This document shows positions 43,383 to 52,429 of a DNA stretch of 64,000 nucleotides, in pieces (the first letter of the stretch is position 1; every line of letters starts with the position of its first letter). Under the pieces are notes generated by a model, which saw only the letters and a list, made by a program, of their open reading frames with translations, was not told the origin of the DNA and did not search any database. Origin of the DNA: ZC4RG19 sp017577565. Its GTDB lineage: Bacteria; Actinomycetota; Acidimicrobiia; Acidimicrobiales; VFJN01. The position numbers and the translations under genes were made by a program. The stretch lies in assembly GCA_047459075.1 (NCBI GenBank), contig VSCH01000002.1, forward strand, positions 71,335-135,334. The letters run 5' to 3'.

Positions 43383-44795
43383 TCACCGCCGCTCCTCCAG
43401 CATGGCCAGGATGCGGGGCGCCAGCGTCGTGACGTCACCCGCCCCGAGCGTCAGGCACACGTCCCCCGGGCGGAGCACCCCCCGCAGCCAGACCAGGACG
43501 TCGTCCAGCGACGGCAGCCAGGCGACGTGCGCCCACGGGTGCGCCTCGAGCACGGCGTCCACGACGAGCTTCCCGGAGACGCCCGGCCGGGGCGGCTCGC
43601 CGGCCGTGTAGACGTCGGTGATCGCCAGGCGGTCGGCGTCGACGAAGGCGTCGGCGAAGTCGCGCCACAGCGCGGCCGTCCGGCTGACCCGGTGGGGCTG
43701 GAACACGGCCACGACCCGCCGCCACGGCCCCGCCTCGGCGGCCGCCAGCGCGGCCCGCACCTCGGCGGGCAGGTGGGCGTAGTCGTCCACGACGGTGACG
43801 CCGCCCGCCTCCCCCCGGACCTCGAAGCGGCGGGCGACGCCGGCGAAGGTCCGCAGCGCCGCCGCGCCCTCCCCCAGCGGCACGCCGTGCACGTGGGCCA
43901 TGGCGAGCGCCGCCGCGGCGTTGAGGGCGTTGTGCACGCCGGGGGCCGCCGGCACCTCGACCGCGACCCGCTCGCCGGCGTGCTCGAGCTCGAACCGGAC
44001 GCCGGTCCCCGCCGGCCGCGGCTCGACCACCCGGTAGTCCGCGCCGGCGTCCCGGCCGTAGGTCACCGGCTGCGCCGCGGAGGCCACCAGGTCGCGGGCG
44101 CCCGGGTCGTCGGCGCAGAGCACCGCCGGCCCGCCCAGCGCGGCCACGAACCGGTGGAAGCCGTCACGCAGCCGGGCCTCGCCGCCCCAGTTGTCGAGGT
44201 GGTCGGGCTCGACGTTGGTGACGATCGCCGAGCCGGCGCCGAGGTGGAGGAAGGTGCCGTCGCTCTCGTCGGCCTCGACGACGAGCGGCCCCTCCCCGCC
44301 CCAGGCGGCGCTCCGGCCCAGCCCGACGACGCGGGCGCCGACGACCCACCCCGGCTCCCGACCCGCGCCGGCCAGGATGGTCGCGAGCAGCGCCGCGGTC
44401 GTCGTCTTGCCGTGGGTGCCGGCCACGGCGATCGTCGTCCGCCCGGCGCACAGCGCGCCCAGGGCCGCGGCCCGGTGCAGCACGGGCACGCCCCGCTCGC
44501 GGGCGGCGACGACGTCGGGGTCGTCGTCGGGGGTCGCGGTCGACACCACGACGGCCTCGACGTCGTCGGGCAGGGGCGGCCGCTCGGGCCCGGTGGACAC
44601 GGCGACGCCCAGCGCCACCAGCTGGTCGACGAACGGCGTGGTCGCGGCCGGCTCGTGGCCGCTCACCCGGTGCCCGCCCTCGGCCAGCAGGGTGGCGACC
44701 GCGCTCATCCCCGCCCCGCCGACGTTCGTCAGGTGGACCCGCCGGGGACGGGACAGGTCGAGGGCGTCGGGCGATCGGACGGCGGTCTCACGCAC
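43383..44795 (-). CDS. murC: UDP-N-acetylmuramate--L-alanine ligase
   Basis: Adds L-Ala to UDP-MurNAc, the first amino acid of the peptidoglycan stem. The 470-residue Mur ligase has an N-terminal Rossmann segment VHLTNVGGAGMSAVATLLAE, the ATP P-loop AGTHGKTTTAALLATIL, and EADESDGTFLHLGAGSAIVTNVE for metal binding. FEVRGEAGGVTVVDDYAHLPAEVRAAL is the C-terminal start. The GTG at 44795 overlaps the end of murG by 8 bp. It is the only early Mur ligase here besides murE. Confidence 0.95.
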   Translation of the reverse strand: MRETAVRSPDALDLSRPRRVHLTNVGGAGMSAVATLLAEGGHRVSGHEPAATTPFVDQLVALGVAVSTGPERPPLPDDVEAVVVSTATPDDDPDVVAARERGVPVLHRAAALGALCAGRTTIAVAGTHGKTTTAALLATILAGAGREPGWVVGARVVGLGRSAAWGGEGPLVVEADESDGTFLHLGAGSAIVTNVEPDHLDNWGGEARLRDGFHRFVAALGGPAVLCADDPGARDLVASAAQPVTYGRDAGADYRVVEPRPAGTGVRFELEHAGERVAVEVPAAPGVHNALNAAAALAMAHVHGVPLGEGAAALRTFAGVARRFEVRGEAGGVTVVDDYAHLPAEVRAALAAAEAGPWRRVVAVFQPHRVSRTAALWRDFADAFVDADRLAITDVYTAGEPPRPGVSGKLVVDAVLEAHPWAHVAWLPSLDDVLVWLRGVLRPGDVCLTLGAGDVTTLAPRILAMLEERR

Positions 44796-45927
44796 GGGCG
44801 TACCTCTCCACCAGGGCGGCGATCTGGTCGGCGGCGTCGGGCCGGGCGGCGGCCCGGGCGGCGCGGGACATGGCCGCCAGGCGGGCGGGGTCGGCGAGCA
44901 GGGCGTCGACCTCGGCGACGAGCCGGGCCCCGTCGAGCTCGGCGTCCGGCACGACGACCGCGGCACCCGCCTCCTCCATGTGGCGGGCGTTGGCGGTCTG
45001 GTGGTCGGCCGTGACGAACGGCGACGGCACGAGGACGGCCGGCAGGCCGACGGCCAGCAGCTCGAAGCTCGTGCTCGCGCCCGACCGGCAGACGGCGACG
45101 TCCGCGGCCGCCAGCGACGTCGGCATGTCGTCGTCGTACTCGACGGCCTCGTAGTGGAGCGGCGCGCCGGGCGGCACCGGCGGGCCGCCCCGGGTGATCT
45201 CGTCCCAGTCGCGCCGCCCGACGATGTGGCGCACGTGCAGGTCGCCGCGCCCGGCCCACAGGCGGGCGGCCTCGACCGCCGCCCGGTTGATGCGCAGCGC
45301 CCCCAGCGACCCGCCGAAGATCAGCACGACCCGCCGGCCGGGGGCGATGCCCAGCTTGGTGCGGGCCGCGGCGGCGTCGCGGGCCCGGTCGATCGCCAGC
45401 ACCTCGGGCCGCACCGGGTTGCCGGTGACGACCGCCCGGGGCAGCGGCGTGCCGGGGAAGGACACCGCGCACGCCTTGGCGAACCGGCCCACCAGGCGGT
45501 TGGCCGCGCCGGGCGCCGCGTTCTGCTCGGCGACCACCACCGGCACGCGCCGGAGCACGGCGGCCAGCGCGCACGGCACGCTGGCGTAGCCGCCGACGGA
45601 GACGACGACCCGGGGCCGGCGCCGCCCCACCAGGCGCCAGGCCCGCACGAAGGCGACGGCCAGCGCGACGAGCGACTTCACGTTCTGCCAGCTGATGCGG
45701 CGCTGGATGCCCCGGCCCGGGAGCAGCGTCAGCTCGAAGCCGGCCTCGGGCACGAGCCGGGACTCGATGCCCCGCTCGCTGCCGACCAGCTCGATCGCCG
45801 TGCGCCGGTGGCCCCGCTCGACCAGGGCGCGGGCGATGGCGATGGCCGGCTGCACGTGGCCCGCGGTGCCGCCCCCGGCGATCAGCGCGAACGTGCGGCG
45901 GACGTGGCGACCGCCCCGGCGCCTCAT
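44788..45927 (-). CDS. murG: Lipid II synthase (MurG glycosyltransferase)
   Basis: Transfers GlcNAc from UDP-GlcNAc to lipid I at the inner membrane face. The 379-residue GT-B enzyme has IAGGGTAGHVQPAIAIARAL, VVSVGGYASVPCALAA, AEQNAAPGAANRLVGRFA and the donor-site segment CRSGASTSFELLAVGLPAVLVP. The ATG at 45927 overlaps the ftsW stop as ATGA. An arginine-rich start (MRRRGGRHVRR) may help membrane binding. Confidence 0.96.
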   Translation of the reverse strand: MRRRGGRHVRRTFALIAGGGTAGHVQPAIAIARALVERGHRRTAIELVGSERGIESRLVPEAGFELTLLPGRGIQRRISWQNVKSLVALAVAFVRAWRLVGRRRPRVVVSVGGYASVPCALAAVLRRVPVVVAEQNAAPGAANRLVGRFAKACAVSFPGTPLPRAVVTGNPVRPEVLAIDRARDAAAARTKLGIAPGRRVVLIFGGSLGALRINRAAVEAARLWAGRGDLHVRHIVGRRDWDEITRGGPPVPPGAPLHYEAVEYDDDMPTSLAAADVAVCRSGASTSFELLAVGLPAVLVPSPFVTADHQTANARHMEEAGAAVVVPDAELDGARLVAEVDALLADPARLAAMSRAARAAARPDAADQIAALVERYARA

Positions 45928-47168
45928 CGGGCGCGCTCCGGCGGGCGCGGCGGCAGGCTGCGGACGGTCGCCTGCCGGGCCACGGAGAGCAGCAGCCCGG
46001 CGCCGGCCATGGCCACCACGAGGGACGACCCGCCGGCGCTCACGAAGGGCAACGGCACGCCCGTGATGGGGAGGATGCCGATCACGGCCCCGATGTTGAC
46101 GAACGCCTGGATGCACAGCCAAGCCGTCACCCCGACGGCCAGGAGCAGCCCGAAGCGGTCGGGGGCGTGCAGGGCGATGCGCACGCCGATGATGGCGAGC
46201 AGGCCGAACAGGCCGATGACGACGGTGGCGCCGATCAGGCCGAGCTCCTCGCCGACGATGGCGAAGATGAAGTCGGAGTGGGCCAGCGGCAGGTAGCCCC
46301 ACTTGGCCCGGCTCGCCCCCAGGCCGGTCCCGAACAGGCCGCCGTTGGCGATGCCGACCAGCGACTGGATGTTCTGGTAGCCCCGGTCCATGGGGTCGGC
46401 CCAGGGGTCGAGGAAGGCCAGCACCCGGTCCCGCCGGTAGGGCGCGGCCAGCGCGGCGGCGACCGCCGCCCCCAGCCCCAGGGTCGTCCACCCGGCGAGG
46501 GGGCCCGCCGGCGTGCCGCCGACGAAGCAGAGCGACAGGGCGATGCCCGCCATGACCAGCGTCGTGCCCAGGTTGGGCTGGAGCATCACCAGCGTGGCGC
46601 CCACGACGAGCACGACGATGACCGGCCGGAGCGTCGCCCGGGTGTTGTGCATGAGCGCCGCCCGCCGGGACAGCAGGTCGGCCACCCAGACGAGCATGGC
46701 CAGCTTGGCGATCTCCGAGGGCTGGATGGTCAGCTGCCCCACGCCGATCCAGCGGGTGGCGCCGTTCAGGCTGCGGCCGACGCCCGGGATCAGCACCGCC
46801 ACCAGCAGGGCCAGCGCCAGGAAGAGGAAGGCGCCCGACCAGCGCCGCCAGCGGTGGTAGTCGATGCGGGCCACGATCACGAGCAGGACCGTGCCCGCCG
46901 CCGCCCAGGCCGCCTGGCGCATGACGTAGTACCAGGTCGACCCGTGCTCGTCGAGGGCGACGACCGACGAGGCCGACATGACCATGACGAGCCCGAACAG
47001 GTTGAAGACGACGATCAGGAAGGCGAGCGCGACGAACAGGCCCGACCGGCCGGGGGGCGGGGGCGGCTGCGCGCTGGGGTGACGGGCCCGGGCCCCGGCC
47101 TGCCCGCCGCGGCCGCCCGGGCGCGCGCTCCCCCGGCGTGCGCCGCGACCGGTCGTGCGCGTGCTCAC
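45924..47168 (-). CDS. ftsW: Septal peptidoglycan polymerase FtsW (SEDS)
   Basis: SEDS-family glycosyltransferase that polymerises lipid II together with FtsI. The 414-residue product has a basic, Gly/Arg/Pro-rich cytoplasmic N-terminus of about 40 residues and ten membrane helices. LNGATRWIGVGQLTIQPSEIAKLAM is the large-loop signature, followed by DPWADPMDRGYQNIQSLVGIANGG and LPITGVPLPFVSAGGSS. The GTG at 47168 has GGGAGG 4 nt upstream. In most clusters murD precedes ftsW; here a 96-bp gap with no gene does. Confidence 0.95.
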   Translation of the reverse strand: MSTRTTGRGARRGSARPGGRGGQAGARARHPSAQPPPPPGRSGLFVALAFLIVVFNLFGLVMVMSASSVVALDEHGSTWYYVMRQAAWAAAGTVLLVIVARIDYHRWRRWSGAFLFLALALLVAVLIPGVGRSLNGATRWIGVGQLTIQPSEIAKLAMLVWVADLLSRRAALMHNTRATLRPVIVVLVVGATLVMLQPNLGTTLVMAGIALSLCFVGGTPAGPLAGWTTLGLGAAVAAALAAPYRRDRVLAFLDPWADPMDRGYQNIQSLVGIANGGLFGTGLGASRAKWGYLPLAHSDFIFAIVGEELGLIGATVVIGLFGLLAIIGVRIALHAPDRFGLLLAVGVTAWLCIQAFVNIGAVIGILPITGVPLPFVSAGGSSLVVAMAGAGLLLSVARQATVRSLPPRPPERAR

Positions 47169-47264
47169 GCCGCCTCCCTCACCGGGGCGCCAGGGGGTCC
47201 GCACACGGCACCAGCCTCGCCGACCGGCCGCGGCCGCGGGTGGACCGCGCCGGCCCGGCGGGGG

Positions 47265-48299
47265 TCAGTCGAGCACGCCGGCCGAGATCGAGTCCGCATA
47301 GAACAGCCCCAGCGCGACGGCCATCGACATGATGGCGAGGATCCAGAACCGGATGATCACGGTGGTCTCGGGCCAGCCGCCGAGCTCGAAGTGGTGGTGG
47401 GCGGGGGCCATGCGGAAGACCCGCCGGCCGAAGAGCCGGAAGCTGCCGACCTGCACGATGACCGACAGGGTCTCGAAGACGAACAGCGCCCCGATGATCG
47501 GCAGCAGGAGCTGGACGTTGAGCGTGAGGGCGAGGGTGGCGAGGCCCGAGCCGATGGCGAGCGAGCCGGTGTCGCCCATGAAGATCTGCGCGGGCGGCGC
47601 GTTCCACCACAGGAACCCGGTGATGCCGCCGACCATCGCCGCCGAGATCACCGCCAGGTCGAGCGCGTGGTGGACCTGGTAGACGCTCTCGTGGCGGAAC
47701 GCCCAGAAGGCGATGATCGTCATGGTGATGAAGGCGTAGATCGACGCCCCGGCCGCCAGACCGTCGAGGCCGTCGGTGAGGTTGACGGCGTTCGTCGTGC
47801 CGGCGATGAGCAGCACCGCGAAGACGACCCAGCCGACCTCGGTGAGCTGCCAGCCGGGCTCGTCCCACCGGGTGAAGCTGAGGGTCGTCTCGACGTCGGT
47901 CCAGGCGACGCAGGCCGTGGCGAAGCCGACGGCGACGACGAGCAGGCCGCCCATCTTGGCCCGCTTGGACAGGCCGAGGTTGCGCTCGTTCACGACCTTG
48001 ATCCAGTCGTCGAACGCGCCCACGACCGCGGCGCCGGCGATGGCCAGCATGACCAGGACGCCGGTGCGGGTGAACACGAGACCACCGTGGACGTGCCCGG
48101 CCGCGTAGCCGGTCACCGCGGCGACGACGATGGCGACGCCGCCCATGGTCGGCGTGCCCGCCTTGGTGACGTGGCCGTCGGGGACGTCCTCGTGGATCGG
48201 TTGGCCCACGCGGTGGGCCCGGAGCCAGTCGATGAGGTAGCGGGTGCCGAGCAGCGAGCAGGCGAGGCTGATGGCGCCGGCGATGAGCAGCGGGACCAC
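47265..48299 (-). CDS. mraY: Phospho-N-acetylmuramoyl-pentapeptide transferase
   Basis: Integral membrane enzyme making lipid I from UDP-MurNAc-pentapeptide and undecaprenyl phosphate. The 344-residue product has about ten helices, the GTPTMGGVAIV segment, the Asp pair in GAFDDWIKV, NLTDGLDGLAAG, and FMGDTGSLAIG with the PAHHHFELGGWPE loop. The GTG at 48299 shares one base with the murE stop (TAGTG). In most clusters murF precedes mraY; here murE is directly fused to it in reading order. Confidence 0.96.
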   Translation of the reverse strand: MVPLLIAGAISLACSLLGTRYLIDWLRAHRVGQPIHEDVPDGHVTKAGTPTMGGVAIVVAAVTGYAAGHVHGGLVFTRTGVLVMLAIAGAAVVGAFDDWIKVVNERNLGLSKRAKMGGLLVVAVGFATACVAWTDVETTLSFTRWDEPGWQLTEVGWVVFAVLLIAGTTNAVNLTDGLDGLAAGASIYAFITMTIIAFWAFRHESVYQVHHALDLAVISAAMVGGITGFLWWNAPPAQIFMGDTGSLAIGSGLATLALTLNVQLLLPIIGALFVFETLSVIVQVGSFRLFGRRVFRMAPAHHHFELGGWPETTVIIRFWILAIMSMAVALGLFYADSISAGVLD

Positions 48300-49765
48300 T
48301 AGTTCTTGCCTTCTCCGGGACGGGCGGGGCCGGCCGCGGTCGCCGGCCCCGCGCAGCGGTCGATGGATGCGCGCAGAACGGCGCGGTCGTCGAAGGGGAT
48401 GACGCGGTCGCCCACGACCTGCGTCGTCTCGTGGCCCTTGCCGGCCACGACCACCACGTCGCCCGGCCGGGCGCCGCGCACCGCCGCCTCGATCGCCCGC
48501 CGCCGATCGGGCTCGACCTCGACGGGGGCGCCGCCGGTGGCACCGGCGCGGATGGCCTCGATGATGGCGAGCGGGTCCTCCGACCGGGGGTTGTCGGAGG
48601 TCAGCACGACCCGGTCGGCCAGCCGGGAGGCCACCTCGCCCATGAGGGGGCGCTTGGCGGTGTCTCGGTCGCCGCCGCAGCCGAACACGACGGTCAGCCG
48701 CCCGCCCTCGGCGACGAGCTCCCGCGCCGCCGACAGCGCCTGCTCGAGGGCGTCGGGCTTGTGCGAGTAGTCGACGAGGGCGGTGAAGGGCTGGCCGGCG
48801 TCGACGAGCTCGAACCGGCCGGGCACCGGGGCCACCCCGGCCAGGCCCTCGGCGATGGCGTCGGCCGGCACGCCCAGCGCCGCGGCCGCCGTGGCCGCAC
48901 CGACGGCGTTGCGGGCGTTGAACCGGCCGGCCAGCGGTGTGCGGAGGCGCACCCCCCGCCACGCGAACGACGCCCCGGACGGTGTGAGCCGCAGGTCGGT
49001 GGCGTCGTCGAGCGAGTAGGGGTGCACCTCGATCCCACCGGCGGCCCGCACCTCCTCGAGCAGCCGCCGGCCCCAGGCGTCGTCGGTGCAGATGACGGCC
49101 CGCCGGGTGAACGCGGGGGTGAACAGCCGGGCCTTGGCCCGGAAGTACGCCTCCATCGTGCCGTGGAAGTCCAGGTGGTCCTGGGACAGGTTGGTGAACA
49201 CGGCGACGGCGAAGGACGTGGCGTCGACCCGGTGCAGCTCGAGCCCGTGGGAGGACACCTCCATGGCCACCGCGGCGTCGCCCCGGCGGCGGTGCTCGGC
49301 GAGCCGGGCCTGGAGCTCCGGTGCCTCCGGCGTCGTCCGGGCGCCGGAGAGCGTGCCGAGGACGCCGCAGGGCCGCCCGGCGGCGGTGAGGACGGCGGCG
49401 ACGAGGTGGGTCAGCGTCGTCTTGCCCGCCGTCCCGGTGACCCCGACGACGGTCAGGTCCCGGGACGGGTGCCCCCAGAAGGTCGCCGCCACCGGCCCGA
49501 GGGCGGCGCGCACGTCCTCGACGACCAGCTGGGGCACGGGCAGCGGCAGCTCGTGGTCGACGAGCAGCGCCACCGCGCCCGCGGCCAGGGCGTCGGCGGC
49601 CAGGTCGTGGCCGTCGACCCGGGAGCCGCGCACGCAGCAGAACAGCGCCCCCGGGCGCACGGTCCGGGTGTCGTGCTCGAGGGCGGTCAGCTCGGGGTCG
49701 TCCGGCGCGCCGGCCGTGCGGGTCGGGACGCCCTCGACCGACGCGGCGAGCTCGCGGAACCGCAC
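48299..49765 (-). CDS. murE: UDP-MurNAc-L-Ala-D-Glu--meso-diaminopimelate ligase
   Basis: Adds the third stem residue. The 488-residue Mur ligase has VVGVTGTAGKTTLTHLVAAVL (ATP loop), AMEVSSHGLELHRVDATSF, NLSQDHLDFHGTMEAYF and the DNPRSE motif near residue 390, which specifies meso-diaminopimelate over lysine. That fits actinobacterial A1-gamma peptidoglycan. The GTG at 49765 follows the ftsI stop by 4 bp. No murF follows; the enzyme for the D-Ala-D-Ala step must be encoded elsewhere. Confidence 0.96.
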   Translation of the reverse strand: MRFRELAASVEGVPTRTAGAPDDPELTALEHDTRTVRPGALFCCVRGSRVDGHDLAADALAAGAVALLVDHELPLPVPQLVVEDVRAALGPVAATFWGHPSRDLTVVGVTGTAGKTTLTHLVAAVLTAAGRPCGVLGTLSGARTTPEAPELQARLAEHRRRGDAAVAMEVSSHGLELHRVDATSFAVAVFTNLSQDHLDFHGTMEAYFRAKARLFTPAFTRRAVICTDDAWGRRLLEEVRAAGGIEVHPYSLDDATDLRLTPSGASFAWRGVRLRTPLAGRFNARNAVGAATAAAALGVPADAIAEGLAGVAPVPGRFELVDAGQPFTALVDYSHKPDALEQALSAARELVAEGGRLTVVFGCGGDRDTAKRPLMGEVASRLADRVVLTSDNPRSEDPLAIIEAIRAGATGGAPVEVEPDRRRAIEAAVRGARPGDVVVVAGKGHETTQVVGDRVIPFDDRAVLRASIDRCAGPATAAGPARPGEGKN

Positions 49766-49769
49766 CTCG

Positions 49770-51962
49770 CTACGCCCCGGCCGGGGCGGGGCCGGCCGTC
49801 CGGGCGCGGGCGGGGGCCGCCGTCGTCGGCGGCGCCGTGGTCGGCGGCGCCGTGGTCGATGGCGCCGCGGCCGGCGGGGCGGTCGTGGGCGGGGCGGCGG
49901 GCGTGCCCCGCACGCGGCCGTCGCGGGTGGAGATGGCGAGCGGCGCGTGCTCCTCGGGGCGGGACGGCGCCACCTGCATGGCGCGGGCGGCGGCCCGGCC
50001 GATCTCGGCGAAGGCGGGTGCCGCCACCGTCGACGCGTAGGGGGACGACGTGGTCGGCTCGTCGATGACCACGATGATCGACAGCTTGGGGTCCTCGGCG
50101 GGCAGGAACCCGGCGAAGGTCGCGATGTAGTGGTAGCGGCCCTCCGCGTCCCGGTAGCCGCCCCCCGGCTGCGGCTTGCGGGCGGTGCCGGTCTTGCCGG
50201 CGGCGTCGTAGCCCTCGATGGCCGCCGCCTGGCCGGTGCCGCGCTCGATCACCTCGGTGAGCATCGCCCGCAGCTGGGCGGCGGTGGTCGGGGACACGAC
50301 CCGGCGCTGCTCGCTGGGGCCGACGGGGTGGGCCTCGCCCTCGGCGTCCCGCACCTCGGACACCAGCTTGGGCGCCACGTAGACGCCGTCGTTGGCGATG
50401 ACGTTGTAGGCGAAGAGCATCTGCATGGCGGTGACCGAGATCCCGTGGCCGAGCGGGATCGACCCGATGGAGGTGCCCGACCAGTCGTCGGGGTGGAGCA
50501 TCGCGCCGTTCTCCTCGTACGGCAGCCCCAGTCCGGTGTCGCGGCCGAACCCGAACCGCCGAAGGTAGTCGTAGAGGCGCTCCTTCCCCAGCTCCTGCGC
50601 GATGAGGATGGTGCCGACGTTCGAGGACCGGGCGAGCACGTCGGTGACGGTGTGCCGGCCGGGGTGGCTGTCGTTGTAGGTGTGGTCGGCCACCCGCAGC
50701 GAGGCCGGCACGGTGAGGACGTCGTCGGGCGTGACCAGGCCCTCCTCCAGGGCGGCCGCGATCGTGATGACCTTGTTGACCGACCCCGGCTCGTAGTTGG
50801 CGGTCACCGCGAGGTTGTTGGCGGTGTTCGCCACCTCCCCCGTCTCGGGGTCGGCCTCGACGTTGGCCAGGGCGAGGATCTCGCCCGTCTCCGGGTCGGA
50901 CACGATGGCGATGCCGGCCCGCGCCCCCGTCGTGCGCACCTGGTCGGACAGGATGGTCTCGACCTCGTACTGGAGGTTGCGGTCGATGGTCAGCACGAGG
51001 TCGTCGCCGGGCCGGGCCGGGTCGACGTGGTGCCGCCCGGCGGGGATGGTGCGGCCCTGGGCGTCGCGCTCGACGATCAGCTCGCCCGACTCGCCGGAGA
51101 GCTGCTCGTCGTAGGCGAGCTCGAGCCCGCTGGCGCCGGTGTTGTCGACGGCGACCTGGCCGAGCAGGGCCCGGGCGAGGTCGCCGGCCGGGTTGAAGCG
51201 GGCCTGCTCCTCGAAGATGATCACGCCGTCGATGTCGAGGGCCCGCACCCGGTCGGCCACCGCGTCGTCGACCTGCCGGGCCAGGTAGACGAAGCGGACG
51301 TCCTCGCGCAGCTTCGCCAGCACGTCCGACCGCTCCAGCCCGAGGGCGCGGGCCAGCCGCCCGGCGATCTCGGGGTCGTCGGGGACGATGCTGGGGTCGA
51401 CCGCGATGCTGTTCTGGGGGATGGAGATCGCCAGCTCGTAGCCGTGGCGGTCGTAGATGCCGCCCCGGCCGCCGGCCACCTCGATGGGCCGGATGCGCTG
51501 GGCGTCGCCGTAGGCGACGTAGCGGTCGGCGCTGACGAGCTGGACGTACCCGAGCCGCACGACGCTGGCGCCGAGCAGCAGGCCGATGATCACGAGCAGG
51601 GCGAGCGAGCGGGTGCGGGGGTCGCCGGGCCGGCGGAGCCGGGGCAGGCGCTGGGGGGCGCGGGCCTCGCCGGCGCGGGCCCGGGTCGTCGAGGGGGACC
51701 GGGCGACCGTCCGGGCCGCGACCCGCGCCGCCCGGGCGGCCCGGCGGGCGTCGGCGTGCGCGGTGCGGGCGCTGCGGGCGACGACCCGGCGGGCGCGGGT
51801 GGACGGGCCGGCGGCCCGGCCCGCGGGGCGCGTCGCCCGGGTCGTCCGGGTCGCGCTGGGGCGGCGCCGGACGGTGGCCGTGCGGGTGCGGGTCGCCGGT
51901 CCCGTGCGGCGGGCGCGGGAGCCGCGCGCCGGCGTGGTGCGGGTGCGGCTCCCCCGCGTCAC
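49770..51962 (-). CDS. ftsI: Septal class B penicillin-binding protein FtsI/PBP3 with highly basic N-terminal tail
   Basis: Transpeptidase of the divisome, 730 residues. Residues 1-118 are cytoplasmic and extraordinarily basic: about 36 Arg, no Lys and three acidic residues, mixed with Thr, Ala, Pro and Ser. One membrane helix follows (SLALLVIIGLLLGASVV), then the PBP dimerisation domain (GRGGIYDRHG). The transpeptidase site has S394-x2-K397 (PGSVNK), S446-S-N448 and K590-T-G592. The last 30 residues are a Pro/Thr-rich tail. The GTG at 51962 overlaps the ftsL stop as GTGA. No later in-frame start in the basic region has better ribosome-binding signals. Confidence 0.94.
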   Translation of the reverse strand: MTRGSRTRTTPARGSRARRTGPATRTRTATVRRRPSATRTTRATRPAGRAAGPSTRARRVVARSARTAHADARRAARAARVAARTVARSPSTTRARAGEARAPQRLPRLRRPGDPRTRSLALLVIIGLLLGASVVRLGYVQLVSADRYVAYGDAQRIRPIEVAGGRGGIYDRHGYELAISIPQNSIAVDPSIVPDDPEIAGRLARALGLERSDVLAKLREDVRFVYLARQVDDAVADRVRALDIDGVIIFEEQARFNPAGDLARALLGQVAVDNTGASGLELAYDEQLSGESGELIVERDAQGRTIPAGRHHVDPARPGDDLVLTIDRNLQYEVETILSDQVRTTGARAGIAIVSDPETGEILALANVEADPETGEVANTANNLAVTANYEPGSVNKVITIAAALEEGLVTPDDVLTVPASLRVADHTYNDSHPGRHTVTDVLARSSNVGTILIAQELGKERLYDYLRRFGFGRDTGLGLPYEENGAMLHPDDWSGTSIGSIPLGHGISVTAMQMLFAYNVIANDGVYVAPKLVSEVRDAEGEAHPVGPSEQRRVVSPTTAAQLRAMLTEVIERGTGQAAAIEGYDAAGKTGTARKPQPGGGYRDAEGRYHYIATFAGFLPAEDPKLSIIVVIDEPTTSSPYASTVAAPAFAEIGRAAARAMQVAPSRPEEHAPLAISTRDGRVRGTPAAPPTTAPPAAAPSTTAPPTTAPPTTAAPARARTAGPAPAGA

Positions 51963-52429
51963 GGCGAGGCCTCGATGTAGGGCTTCACCCGGGCCGCGCT
52001 GGTGCCGGGCGTCAGCTCCTCCTCGTCGGCCTCGTCGTCATCGTCGTCGGTCGTCGGCGTGGGCTCGTCGGGCATCAGCCAGACCGTGTCCTCGGCCGGC
52101 ACCATCCCGAGCCGCTCCATGGCCTCGGTGCGGATGCGCTCGGGCGAGGACAGCTCGGCCACCTCGAGGCTCAGCTCCTCGTAGCGGGCCTGCTGCTCGG
52201 CCACCTCGGCCTCGAGCTCGTCGACCTCGGCCTGGCGCTCGATGAGCAGCGCGTGGCAGACCGCCACGGCGAACAGCCCGACGAACGCCAGCACGGTCAG
52301 CACGACGCCGGCGCGGGGGGTGAGCCGCAGACCGGCGCCGCCGGGGATCAGGCGCAGGTGCCGTGACCGGCGCCCCTCGTCGCGGCGGGGTTGGGTCTGG
52401 GGGAGACGCAGGACTCGTGCTGTGGCCAT
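51959..52429 (-). CDS. ftsL: FtsL-like divisome protein
   Basis: Bitopic coiled-coil protein of 156 residues between rsmH and ftsI, the usual ftsL position. A basic cytoplasmic part (MATARVLRLPQTQPRRDEG) precedes one membrane helix (GVVLTVLAFVGLFAVAVCHAL). A leucine-zipper coiled coil follows (ERQAEVDELEAEVAEQQARY), ending PERIRTEAMERLGMVPAED, a typical FtsL/DivIC closing segment. After it comes an acidic D/E run. The ATG at 52429 overlaps the rsmH stop by one base; GTG 52432 is an alternative. Sequence conservation in this family is low. Confidence 0.85.
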   Translation of the reverse strand: MATARVLRLPQTQPRRDEGRRSRHLRLIPGGAGLRLTPRAGVVLTVLAFVGLFAVAVCHALLIERQAEVDELEAEVAEQQARYEELSLEVAELSSPERIRTEAMERLGMVPAEDTVWLMPDEPTPTTDDDDDEADEEELTPGTSAARVKPYIEASP

